Shown in pieces: positions 1 to 5,132 of a DNA stretch of 7,813 bases. The first letter of the stretch is position 1; the number at the start of each line of letters is the position of its first letter. The position numbers were made by a program, and so were the translations under genes. The notes beneath the pieces were generated by a model. That model was not told the DNA's origin, did no database searches, and saw nothing but the letters and a program-made list of their open reading frames with translations. Source of the stretch: Acidobacteriota bacterium (lineage in GTDB: Bacteria; Acidobacteriota; Terriglobia; Terriglobales; Acidobacteriaceae); contig QHZV01000189.1 in assembly GCA_003224785.1 (NCBI GenBank), positions 1 through 7,813 of the forward strand, written 5' to 3'.

Positions 1-30
1 CTGCTTGAAGAAGAGTTGGCGGAAGTGTAG
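1..30 (+). CDS. 3' end of an unidentified protein gene (partial)
   Basis: The first ten codons read LLEEELAEV and then TAG, with no interruption from the window edge. The Leu/Glu-rich composition suggests the end of an amphipathic helix. Only nine residues are visible, so no family can be named, and the frame could be open by chance. No clear terminator follows; the first strong hairpin downstream (131-150) belongs to a dispersed repeat. Confidence 0.4.
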   Translation: MLEEELAEV

Positions 31-354
31 AACTGGTCGGTGATCCGGATCGGAAGAGTTGGATCGGAAGGGGCGCTACGAAAGTACCTCGAAATAATTT
101 CAGCATCTGCACACGGTGATCACTGTGTGGGTCGGACATTCCTGTCCGACGCTTTTGATTCGTGGGCACAATGCCATCTTTCACCTCCTGCCGTACTCCT
201 CCTTTGTACAACCCTGAACACTGCTCTCCGCACTCCGTAGGAGCCGTTCCGAGTGCATGGATACGAACCTTAGTTGTGCCATCCGTGCCACCCACCCGGC
301 CATCCTATTTCGGTCTGTCAGGCGAATAGCCGCAGACCTGAAGGAGGCTTAACC
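31..354. other. Non-coding stretch with small repeats
   Basis: I see no convincing gene here. An open frame at 40-240 has no ribosome site, mixed composition, and runs through the dispersed repeat. Visible structure: a direct repeat GGATCGGAAG at 47-56 and 61-70 (14-base period); a 20-base near-palindrome at 110-129 (CACAC, GTGATCAC, GTGTG, one mismatched pair) that abuts the dispersed repeat at 125-150; and a strong ribosome site AAGGAGG at 341-347 serving the gene at 355. No clear promoter can be picked out. Confidence 0.6.
125..150 (+). repeat. Dispersed acidobacterial-type repeat, copy 1
   Basis: The element begins with GTGTGGGTCGGACA and contains a perfect 8-bp hairpin, GTCGGACA (131-138) and TGTCCGAC (143-150), around a TTCC loop. 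It matches the reverse complement of 2005-2030 at 24 of 26 positions. The shared GTGTGGGTCGG core appears again on the minus strand at 2344-2355. I recall similar elements scattered between genes in Acidobacteria genomes, but could not check this. Function unknown; a hairpin in the transcript is possible. Confidence 0.75.
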
Positions 355-510
355 ATGAGTATTTTCACTATCTTGTTTGTCGTTCTGCTGATCGCATGGA
401 TTCTCGGCTGGGGCGTTCTGCACGTCACCGGCGGACTGATCCACCTTCTGCTGATCGTCGCGTTGATCTCGCTGGTCTTGCATTTCATCCGCGGACCACG
501 CGCGGTTTGA
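355..510 (+). CDS. Small membrane protein, lmo0937-like family
   Basis: A 51-residue protein made almost entirely of two hydrophobic segments, roughly residues 3-22 and 27-44, joined by a short turn (HVTGG) and ending in a basic tail (FIRGPRAV). This layout matches the lmo0937-type family of about 50-residue membrane proteins common in bacteria, whose function is unknown. The ATG at 355 is chosen because AAGGAGG (341-347) lies 7 bases upstream. The frame stays open back to an ATG at 274, but that extension is hydrophilic and lacks a ribosome site. The protein probably sits in the inner membrane as a helical hairpin. It appears to be a single-gene unit. Confidence 0.85.
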   Translation: MSIFTILFVVLLIAWILGWGVLHVTGGLIHLLLIVALISLVLHFIRGPRAV

Positions 511-596
511 CGGCCCCGGGTTTGACGATTCTCGGTTTGAGAATCTCATGTCACGATCTCATGTGACGATCTCGGGTGACGATCGCAATGACATTA
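511..596 (+). repeat. Degenerate short tandem repeats with a hairpin
   Basis: Just after the small membrane protein gene, units built on GTTTGAnnATCTC or GTGACGATCTC recur with a period of about 13-15 bases. One example is GTCACGATCTCAT, GTGACGATCTCGG, GTGACGATCGCAAT in succession. Within them GATTCTC (527-533) and GAGAATC (539-545) form a perfect 7-bp stem around GGTTT. No T-run follows, so this is not a standard intrinsic terminator, although the stem could still stabilise the end of the upstream message. Confidence 0.6.
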
Positions 597-609
597 CGCG
601 AGGTGTGAA

Positions 610-725
610 ATGAAATCAAAGCCGTGGTCGCAAGACTGATAACCGAAATCAACCAGCTGTTGATGGAAAAAGAAAAACGGCTCGTGAAGCGGAAAGAATC
701 TCCGAACTCGTAGCATTGCTACAAA
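610..725 (+). pseudogene. Possible frameshifted remnant of a small helical-family gene
   Basis: A good ribosome site (GAGG at 600-603) and ATG at 610 open a frame that stops after nine codons. The neighbouring frame (612-713) reads LITEINQLLMEKEKRLVKRKE, cut here at its ends. This resembles the tail of the protein at 1018-1185 (LTQEITRLLDEKQERLLKTR). A third frame then reads REAERISELVALLQTT from about 687. Protein-like sequence switching frame twice, with a ribosome site pointing into it, suggests a decayed gene. Alternatives are a 29-residue GTG-start peptide or chance. Confidence 0.35.
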
Positions 726-914
726 CTACCCAGCTTTGCGAAGCTCTTTCGCGCTCTTCTTCTGGACCAACTGCTTGGCTGCCAGCTGCCGAATGGATTG
801 AGCTTTCTTGTGGATTGCGCTCCGTAATTCCTTAGCGATAGGTACCGCTTCCTCGTCGGGCGCATCGGAAACCTGCTCGCAGAGGTCGCGAATATGATCG
901 TCGAGCCGAGGCAT
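726..914 (-). CDS. Small helical hypothetical protein, family B copy 1
   Basis: A 62-residue protein of unknown function. It aligns with the protein at 1214-1387 through LDxxIRxLC, then PDEEAVPIAKELRSAIHKK, then RQLAAKQL. The pattern predicts two amphipathic helices separated by a PDEE turn, with one conserved Cys (residue 12) and a basic C-terminus. The start sits directly after AAGGA (AAGGAATG), an unusually tight spacing also found at the sister gene. It is the last of three minus-strand short genes and is separated from the next one upstream by 103 bases holding a small palindrome. Confidence 0.65.
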   Translation of the reverse strand: MPRLDDHIRDLCEQVSDAPDEEAVPIAKELRSAIHKKAQSIRQLAAKQLVQKKSAKELRKAG

Positions 915-998
915 TCCTTACGTTGCTCTATCAGGCTCGCATGGGTCTATACCAGAACGGGTGTATTTTGCGGCTTTAAATCCTGCCGAGCGCTGATG

Positions 999-1015
999 TT
1001 CCACGGGACGTGGAA
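999..1015. repeat. Short perfect palindrome between small genes
   Basis: TTCCACG and CGTGGAA form a 7-bp stem around GGA, three bases beyond the stop codon of the minus-strand gene at 1018-1185. It could act as a transcript-end hairpin but lacks a T-run on either strand. It resembles half of a parS-type centromere site (core TTCACGTGGAA) but has a three-base insert, so I do not call it parS. Confidence 0.4.
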
Positions 1016-1017
1016 GG

Positions 1018-1185
1018 CTAGCCCGCGCTCTGCCCCTCGCCTTTGCGCGTTTTGAGCAGGCGTTCCTGTTTCTCGTCCAGCAGACGAGTTATCTCCTGCG
1101 TAAGCTCCAGGAGTTTATCCGGATCTTGCTCGACGGTCGCCTTTGCGCACAGTTCGCGCCAGCGTTCCGAAAAGCAAGGGCACAA
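1018..1185 (-). CDS. Small helical hypothetical protein, family A copy 1
   Basis: About 55 residues with ERWRELCAKATVEQDPDKLL, then ELTQEITRLLDEKQERL. It is plainly the same family as the protein at 4044-4223 (W, C, EQDP, two leucine-rich helices, ExxERL). Short proteins of this kind are common in acidobacterial genomes, from memory, and have no assigned function. The start is uncertain: TTG at 1185 is the only usual start codon after the in-frame stop, and no good ribosome site precedes it. A GTG nearby is in another frame, so the 5' end may be damaged by an indel. It lies 28 bases after the stop of the gene at 1214-1387 and is probably co-transcribed with it. Confidence 0.55.
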   Translation of the reverse strand: MCPCFSERWRELCAKATVEQDPDKLLELTQEITRLLDEKQERLLKTRKGEGQSAG

Positions 1186-1213
1186 AGGCTTATTTTAGCC
1201 TTGAAAGCGTTAT

Positions 1214-1387
1214 TCAACGCCGTTTCTCGGGAGGAAGCCGTTCACGGGCTAAGTGACGAAGCTGCTCAACTTTTTTGTGCAGCGCAGCTTGTAATTCTTG
1301 GATGAGGGGCACTATTTCCTCATCGGGCGTGCTGGGAATCAGAGTGCACAGTTCGCGGATACGTTCATCTAGATTACTGGCAGCCAT
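1214..1387 (-). CDS. Small helical hypothetical protein, family B copy 2
   Basis: A 57-residue protein: start MAASNLDERIRELC, then STPDEEIVPLIQELQAALHK, then a basic tail ending PPEKRR. It is a paralogue of the 726-914 protein, with the same LDxxIRxLC start, PDEE turn and HKK motif. The layout also echoes family A (aromatic or Ile-Arg, LeuCys, an acidic turn, ELxxxL), so A and B may be branches of one superfamily. The start is ATG after AAGGA with zero spacing, as at 914. It is the first gene of the minus-strand run 1387 to 726. Function unknown; a small helical protein that dimerises or binds a partner is only a guess. Confidence 0.65.
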   Translation of the reverse strand: MAASNLDERIRELCTLIPSTPDEEIVPLIQELQAALHKKVEQLRHLARERLPPEKRR

Positions 1388-1499
1388 TCCTTAAATTGCA
1401 ATTTCGGGCTGCAACGGTCACTCGGGAAATCGCTGTAGATTTTCCGACAGTTTCCATTAGCGTCGCTCAGGGCAGGCTCCACACGAGCCACACGAACCG

Positions 1500-1856
1500 T
1501 TAGGGCTGTTGGCAAATCTCGATGAGGTTGCCTTCGAGGTCGCGCATTTCGAAGAACTTGGTGTTTTGGCGGTCACGCTGAATTTTGGTGGCTTCGACGC
1601 AACGCGCGAGCAAGTAGTCTCTGGCCTTGGCGATATTGGGAGTGTAGAGCATGGGAGTTTCGTCGGAGGTGGGAATGTCGCGAGGGCCCAGGACGAAATA
1701 GACCTCGTCGGCAAGCCAGAGCTCCGCGCCGCGTCGTCCATCGTCAAATTTCGTCGGATGCGGGCGCCCGCCGAATTTCTCCACGTACCAGGCAGTGGCG
1801 GCGGCAAGGTCTTGCACCGGCATGTAGTTGGGTGCAGCTGGGGTGAAAAGAAGCAT
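1500..1856 (-). CDS. VOC-family (glyoxalase / bleomycin-resistance fold) protein
   Basis: A 118-residue single-module protein of the vicinal oxygen chelate superfamily. The N-terminal strand and helix read NYMPVQDLAAATAWYVEKFGG (cut to 20: NYMPVQDLAAATAWYVEKFG). A central strand is AELWLADEVYFVLGP, and the C-terminal signature is FFEMRDLEGNLIEI, where Glu113 is the usual last metal ligand. The first-strand His of true glyoxalase I is not seen, so neither enzyme activity nor metal binding can be claimed. The frame is open to 2030, but that extension translates the dispersed repeat. ATG at 1856 fits the normal domain start, although no ribosome site precedes it; a TATACT at 1869-1874 would allow a nearly leaderless message. 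Confidence 0.8.
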   Translation of the reverse strand: MLLFTPAAPNYMPVQDLAAATAWYVEKFGGRPHPTKFDDGRRGAELWLADEVYFVLGPRDIPTSDETPMLYTPNIAKARDYLLARCVEATKIQRDRQNTKFFEMRDLEGNLIEICQQP

Positions 1857-1868
1857 AAGAGTTCGGGG

Positions 1869-1874
1869 AGTATA
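1869..1874 (-). promoter_or_regulatory. Candidate -10 box for a near-leaderless message of the VOC gene
   Basis: On the minus strand TATACT (5 of 6 bases of TATAAT) ends 12 bases before the ATG at 1856. Transcription would then start about five bases before the start codon. That would explain why no ribosome site is visible. No good -35 box lies at the standard distance, so this is tentative. Confidence 0.25.
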
Positions 1875-2004
1875 GCGAAAGAAGACCAAACGCGCCGGAT
1901 ACGAACGGCGCTGGCCCAAAGTCACGGGAGGGGTGGGTGACACGACATCAGGAATCTCTCCTATAGGGCATCCCAGTTTGGTTATCCTGCAAGAAATGAA
2001 GACC

Positions 2005-2030
2005 GTCGGAGAGGAGTGTCCGACCCACAC
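2005..2030 (-). repeat. Dispersed acidobacterial-type repeat, copy 2
   Basis: Read on the minus strand, this begins GTGTGGGTCGGACACTCC and ends TCTCCGAC. It matches copy 1 (125-150, plus strand) at 24 of 26 positions; the two differences lie in and beside the hairpin loop. It sits seven bases past the stop codon of the gene at 2037-2258 and about 150 bases before the VOC gene. Its position suggests either insertion between genes or a role as a transcript-end hairpin. Confidence 0.75.
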
Positions 2031-2036
2031 ATCGGC

Positions 2037-2258
2037 TCATCGCCACTTCCACAGTTGTTTCCAGACTTGGACAAGTTCTTGAATTGACCGGGCGGTGGGG
2101 ACCCGGTCATTCACCATCCGGCAGCGGGCGTAGGCCGAGTGATAGGCCTGGAGGACGGCGTCCACGCTGAGGCGGGAAAGGCCCTCGCCCATTTGCTTGA
2201 GATCGTTTTTCGAGAGGATATCGTCATTGTCACTGCGGCGATCGGGACGGCGGGCCAT
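2037..2258 (-). CDS. Conserved-looking hypothetical protein ending WKQLWKWR
   Basis: A 73-residue protein, basic at the N-terminus (MARRPDRR), with helical segments NDLKQMGEGLSRLSVDAVLQ and AYHSAYARCRM. It ends in a tryptophan-rich helix, VQVWKQLWKWR. I recall acidobacterial small proteins with this ending but no function. ATG at 2258 is preferred over the upstream ATG at 2327 because the extension is unlike the rest and runs into repeat-associated sequence. No clear ribosome site precedes either. The gene is bracketed by repeat copies at 2005-2030 and 2316-2355. Confidence 0.55.
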   Translation of the reverse strand: MARRPDRRSDNDDILSKNDLKQMGEGLSRLSVDAVLQAYHSAYARCRMVNDRVPTARSIQELVQVWKQLWKWR

Positions 2259-2628
2259 GGAAAGGATCGTAGCATATTCGCTCTTTATTCGCCCGAGTAC
2301 AGTGCAGAGATTCCCAAATCTCGCCAAAAACGGCGAGACTTGGCCCGACCCACACGTCCTGTAACGATGGAAATCAAAACCCCCAACCCAACCTGAGACG
2401 AAAATCCGCCGCTAGTTCTCCGTCTACATGCTTTGCCCGATTGAAGCAGCTTAGTACCCGGTATCGGATGGAAGTGTCCGCCATTCGCATCCATTTAGTC
2501 ACTGTTCTCGCAGCGACAGTGGCGCACTCAGACGGTTCCGGGTCGCGATTCGGGGACCCAAATGCTCACGGCGAAAGCAGCCCACAATCGTCCACATTGA
2601 GGCGGATGCGGAACTATCAAGGTGGTCC
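2259..2628. other. Intergenic region between divergent genes
   Basis: Holds the partial repeat and hairpin at 2316-2355 and the ribosome site AAGGTGG at 2619-2625 for the receiver gene. A 63-codon frame at 2441-2632 overlaps the receiver start by ATGA, but it has no ribosome site and looks non-coding in composition. Promoters for the divergent genes at 2258 (minus) and 2629 (plus) must lie here; I cannot place them. Confidence 0.5.
2316..2355 (-). repeat. Partial dispersed repeat plus hairpin, copy 3
   Basis: On the minus strand GTGTGGGTCGGG (2355-2344) repeats the core of copies 1 and 2. It then diverges into a different hairpin: AAGTCTCGCC and GGCGAGATTT around GTTTTT, 10 bp with one G-T pair (2341-2316). 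This may be a second subtype with the same head and a different stem. Confidence 0.6.
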
Positions 2629-3009
2629 ATGATGATGAAATCAGTATTGATAGCGGACGACCACAAAATGATCCGACACGCGCTGGTTGATCTATTTGCT
2701 TCGCAAGAGGATTTCGAGGTATGCGGCGAGGCCGAGAACGGGCAGGAGGCGCTTGAAATGGCACGCGTGTTTCTGCCTGACTTGATTTTGCTCGATCTTT
2801 CAATGCCGGTGATGAACGGCCTCGAAGCGGCTTGCGCCTTGAAGCGCGAAATGCCCATGACCCCGATTATTGTCTTCAGTGAATATGGCGACGTACTCTC
2901 AGAGCAAGAGGCCCGATCGACGGGGATTTCTGCAGTCGTGTCGAAGACGGATAGCCTTACGATCTTGTTGGATCGGGCTAGGTCCGTGTTTTATCCTATG
3001 GCGGCTTGA
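2629..3009 (+). CDS. Stand-alone response-regulator receiver protein
   Basis: A 126-residue protein that is a receiver domain alone, with no DNA-binding or other output domain. The phosphorylation-site residues are all present: acidic pair D10-D11 (LIADDHK), phosphoacceptor D56 (LILLDLSMPVMNG), S84 (IVFSEY) and K106 (VVSKTD). The sequence is closest in style to NarL/FixJ-type receivers (ADDHKMIRHAL, CGEAENGQEAL), as though the helix-turn-helix had been lost. It probably works like CheY or Spo0F, by protein contact or phosphotransfer in the cytoplasm. No kinase gene is adjacent. Three successive ATGs (2629, 2632, 2635) are possible starts. AAGGTGG at 2619-2625 fits 2632 best by spacing, and the first is given here. 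Confidence 0.9.
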   Translation: MMMKSVLIADDHKMIRHALVDLFASQEDFEVCGEAENGQEALEMARVFLPDLILLDLSMPVMNGLEAACALKREMPMTPIIVFSEYGDVLSEQEARSTGISAVVSKTDSLTILLDRARSVFYPMAA

Positions 3010-3107
3010 GTTAGCCGACTGAAGCATTCTTACTGGCGATTCCCACTGAATCCCCTTGTCCCCCGCCCTTTCCCGGTGTAGTTTGTTTCTCGCGTTTACA
3101 CCAGCGA

Positions 3108-3800
3108 ATGAGAAGCATCAACCATGCAGGGGAGTGGCTGCGGCTCTCCGAACATTATCAGCGGATGACGGATGGTGAGCTGATCGCTATTGCGAAAGAT
3201 CGTGACAAGCTTACGGAAATTGCGCAGCAGATCTTGGCCATGGAACTGTCCACACGGAAGTTGAAGGTGGAGGCGGAGAATGACCAGAGGGAAAATCCTG
3301 ACTTCGCCAAAACCGCCAGAGTCGGGGCGCCTCCGCCCCCGGTCCATGCCGATATGGAAGCGTCCGAGTACGCCGGCGATCCTTATGCCGAAGATCGCGA
3401 GCTAGTCGAGATTGAGACGGTCTGGAGCTTGCGTGATGCAATCGACTTGCAGCGCAGGTTGAACGTGGCAGGCACCCCTTTCTTTATGGGAGCAGAGAAG
3501 GCCACAAGCGTTGACGCGGTGACCTCGACGTTTCCGGCCGGTGTAGGAGTGCAGATCATGCGGATTGGCGTCCCGTACGCGCGAGAGGCATTGCAATATT
3601 ACGAGCCCAAGGACGTGCCCGAGTCGGAGAAGGAGCAGGAATCGCCGGAGGATGTTGATGTAAGGTGTCCGGACTGCCGCTCAAAGGACATCGTCTTCGA
3701 GGAGGAAGTCGGGTCGAGTAGTGGGGCTACGAAATACAAATGGAAGTGCGGATTGTGCGGACATCAATGGGTCGATGATGGCGTGGCGACCGCCGAGTGA
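3108..3800 (+). CDS. Hypothetical protein with DUF2007-like segment and C-terminal zinc ribbon
   Basis: A 230-residue soluble protein in three parts. Residues 10-52 form a helical segment (HYQRMTDGELIAIAKDRDKL) of a type often seen at the N-terminus of acidobacterial proteins. Residues about 98-168 (ELVEIETVWSLRDAIDLQRR, VAGTPFFMG, VGVQIMRIGVPYAREALQYY) resemble DUF2007, a putative signal-transducing fold that shows a 'sum of neighbours' pattern: sequence inferred from layout only. Residues 187-217 hold C187-x2-C190 and C214-x2-C217, a zinc ribbon ending CGHQW. The middle (70-90) is Pro-rich and likely flexible. The start at 3108 has a poor ribosome site. No target or partner can be deduced. 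Confidence 0.75.
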   Translation: MRSINHAGEWLRLSEHYQRMTDGELIAIAKDRDKLTEIAQQILAMELSTRKLKVEAENDQRENPDFAKTARVGAPPPPVHADMEASEYAGDPYAEDRELVEIETVWSLRDAIDLQRRLNVAGTPFFMGAEKATSVDAVTSTFPAGVGVQIMRIGVPYAREALQYYEPKDVPESEKEQESPEDVDVRCPDCRSKDIVFEEEVGSSSGATKYKWKCGLCGHQWVDDGVATAE

Positions 3801-3861
3801 CAACCGCAATACGGAAGCATCCGGAAACCCAAATGAAGCCCGCTCTAACTCTTTCTAGTGA

Positions 3862-4017
3862 TTACGCGGGCCGCTGACTCGAAGATGGCGCGCTCTTGCC
3901 GCGACTCAGCACTTCGTAAACCTCTCGCAGCTCTTTGCAGAAAATGCAGTTTGGATCTGCACAGTATGGCGATTTCTGGGCGGGTTCAGGCAGTTTGGAT
4001 GTTACCTGGGTATTCAT
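3862..4017 (-). CDS. Small Cys-motif protein (C-x4-C-x2-C)
   Basis: A 51-residue protein with a central motif YCADPNCIFCKELREVYE, giving C19, C24 and C27, followed by a short helix and a Ser/Pro-rich tail. Three cysteines could bind a metal together with another ligand or across a dimer; this is not demonstrated. ATG at 4017 is supported by GGAGAG a few bases upstream. It is the last gene of the minus-strand operon that starts at 4385, 26 bases after the previous stop codon. I recall similar short acidobacterial proteins without known function. Confidence 0.65.
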   Translation of the reverse strand: MNTQVTSKLPEPAQKSPYCADPNCIFCKELREVYEVLSRGKSAPSSSQRPA

Positions 4018-4043
4018 TGGCTCTCCGATCAGCTGCCAGCGCT

Positions 4044-4223
4044 TTACTGAGAATTCACCCGATTGTCACTAGTTGGCCCAAAACGCTGCATTTGCAGGCG
4101 CTCGTGTTTCTGGGTTAACAACTCGTTCAGTTCCTGAACCAGCATCATCAACCGGTCAGGGTCCTGCTCTCGAGCAGCTAATTCGCAGATATGAATCCAA
4201 CGTTCTTTGGTTTCGTTTTGCAC
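4044..4223 (-). CDS. Small helical hypothetical protein, family A copy 2
   Basis: A 59-residue protein starting with GTG (VQNETKERW). It contains ICELAAREQDPDRLMMLVQE and LNELLTQKHERL, matching the 1018-1185 protein at W, LC or IC, EQDPD, the leucine-rich helices and ERL. GTG at 4223 is supported by GAGG about seven bases upstream, inside the end of the previous gene. The stop of that gene lies only three bases before this start, so translation is probably coupled. Function unknown; two amphipathic helices joined by the EQDP turn are predicted. Confidence 0.75.
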   Translation of the reverse strand: MQNETKERWIHICELAAREQDPDRLMMLVQELNELLTQKHERLQMQRFGPTSDNRVNSQ

Positions 4224-4226
4224 GTT

Positions 4227-4385
4227 CTACCTCGCTCGTAGTGTCTTCAATCCAGGTTTCGCGCCACGGAGCTTCAACTTTTCGGCCTTGTCTCCGTTCA
4301 CTTCAATTGCTTTCCCGTCTCCTATGATCTTCTTCACCACGTCGAGCGGGATCTGCTCAAAGTGTGTTTTCACGTTTGGCACCAT
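4227..4385 (-). CDS. Small basic hypothetical protein, first gene of a three-gene operon
   Basis: A 52-residue lysine-rich protein beginning MVPNVKTHFEQIPLDVVKKI and ending KTLRAR. ATG at 4385 is preceded by GGAG at a normal distance (ATAGGAGCC). Three bases separate its stop from the GTG of the next gene, and the third gene follows 26 bases on, so 4385 to 3862 forms one minus-strand transcription unit. The pattern (FEQIPLDVVKKI) is like other short acidobacterial proteins known to me only as hypothetical. No domain is recognised. Confidence 0.7.
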   Translation of the reverse strand: MVPNVKTHFEQIPLDVVKKIIGDGKAIEVNGDKAEKLKLRGAKPGLKTLRAR

Positions 4386-4637
4386 TGGCTCCTATTCCTT
4401 CGATCCGACTTCACAGTAGCAAACTGCGAACGATACGGGTCAGATCTTTTGGTGAATTAGAACGGAGCGTTTTGCTTGTTCATACCGTTGCTTTAGGTTG
4501 AGGCCGTCGCTGGTAGTGCATTTTCAGCAGTGCGAGGCTATACGGTAGCGTGCCTGATCCAACGCTTTAACGTTGCGATAGCATCTATTTAATGTTAGAA
4601 CAGCGATACGTTAATAATACGAGTTGAGGTGGTTTCC

Positions 4638-4913
4638 ATGAGCACACGGCCCTTGAAGACCCGAATGAATTTTGAAACCATGTCGCAGGCTGAAGTCCCG
4701 CAGGGACGAAACGGTAAACACAAGACAATTGTCACCCGGATACTTTCTGATCTGGACCGGGCAGGGAAGGGAACTGCGCTCAAAATTCCGTTGGAAGAAT
4801 TGACCGAGAGCAAGGAGAAGGTGCGGTCGGCGCTGAACCGGGCGACCAGAAAGGCAAACCGCACGGTTGCAACTGCTTCTGACGCGAATTTCCTTTACGT
4901 ATGGACTGAATAG
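4638..4913 (+). CDS. Hypothetical protein, 91 residues, basic
   Basis: A hydrophilic, basic protein with a central block, GRNGKHKTIVTRILSDLD, then ALKIPLEELTESKEKVRSAL, then a basic helix (NRATRKANRTVATA) and the ending FLYVWTE. The alternation of helices, a short strand and a basic turn could suit a small nucleic-acid-binding (winged-helix-like) protein, but this is inference. ATG at 4638 is chosen because GAGGTGG (4626-4632) lies five bases upstream; a GTG at 4629 lies within that site. It is transcribed divergently from the operon at 4385, sharing a 252-base AT-richer gap without clear promoter boxes. Confidence 0.7.
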   Translation: MSTRPLKTRMNFETMSQAEVPQGRNGKHKTIVTRILSDLDRAGKGTALKIPLEELTESKEKVRSALNRATRKANRTVATASDANFLYVWTE

Positions 4914-4980
4914 TTCCATCGCGACGCTCTGCCGCGATTTCCTGATTCGTTTTTCCGCACGGACGCATCGAATATTTGAG

Positions 4981-5010
4981 TTGTAATCCGGCGGTTCGCC
5001 GGGGGATACT
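4981..5010 (+). promoter_or_regulatory. Candidate promoter for the reductase leader RNA
   Basis: TTGTAA (4981-4986) and GATACT (5005-5010) each match 4 of 6 bases of sigma-70 boxes, at 18-base spacing. They predict a start near 5017, just upstream of the attenuator structure at 5030. A perfect palindrome (4988-5002) fills the spacer. An alternative -10, TATACA at 5026-5031, would start the RNA inside segment 1 and cut the 1:2 hairpin. Confidence 0.3.
4988..5002. repeat. GC-rich palindrome in the putative promoter spacer
   Basis: CCGGCG and CGCCGG form a perfect 6-bp stem around GTT. No T-run follows, so it is a poor intrinsic terminator for the gene ending at 4913. Its place between the candidate -35 and -10 boxes would suit an operator, but no regulator family is recognised. 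Confidence 0.4.
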
Positions 5011-5049
5011 ACTTAGGCAATGTTTTATACATCCGTCCAGAAGATGGTC

Positions 5050-5100
5050 ATGTGTTGTTGTTGTACCTGTCGTGTCTCTTCTGGGACGGGTGCCGTATGA
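5050..5100 (+). CDS. Polycysteine leader peptide
   Basis: A 16-codon frame encoding MCCCCTCRVSSGTGAV, with TGT codons at 5053-5064 and 5068-5070. Starting two codons earlier at ATG 5044 gives MVMCCCCTCRVSSGTGAV. AGAAG (5039-5043) is a reasonable ribosome site for 5050 (six-base gap) but abuts 5044. That site is inside segment 1 of the attenuator stem, so folding could limit initiation. The run of four Cys codons plus a fifth is the sensor: Cys is normally one of the rarest residues, so the run is very unlikely by chance. The peptide itself probably has no function. Polycysteine leader ORFs that respond to cysteine are described in mycobacteria, as I recall. Confidence 0.85.
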   Translation: MCCCCTCRVSSGTGAV

Positions 5101-5132
5101 GCTAATCAGCAATCTTAACTATTAAGCTCACA

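Noticed and set aside
47..58. GATCGGAAGAG resembling a sequencing-adapter start
   Set aside because: Only 11 bases match (48-58); the next bases differ and the flanks are ordinary genomic sequence.
40..240. 66-codon open frame on the plus strand
   Set aside because: No ribosome site, protein-unlike composition, and it runs through the dispersed repeat.
999..1015. Possible parS centromere site
   Set aside because: The core is interrupted by three bases and no parA/parB genes are present.
1857..2030. N-terminal extension of the VOC protein up to 2030
   Set aside because: Its first residues translate the dispersed repeat and it lies outside the normal domain.
2441..2632. 63-codon frame overlapping the receiver start by ATGA
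   Set aside because: The overlap is suggestive of coupling, but there is no ribosome site and the composition looks random.
3838..3871. GCCCGC ... GCGGGC inverted repeat between convergent genes
   Set aside because: Six pairs with a 22-base loop and no T-run on the plus strand; too weak to call a bidirectional terminator.
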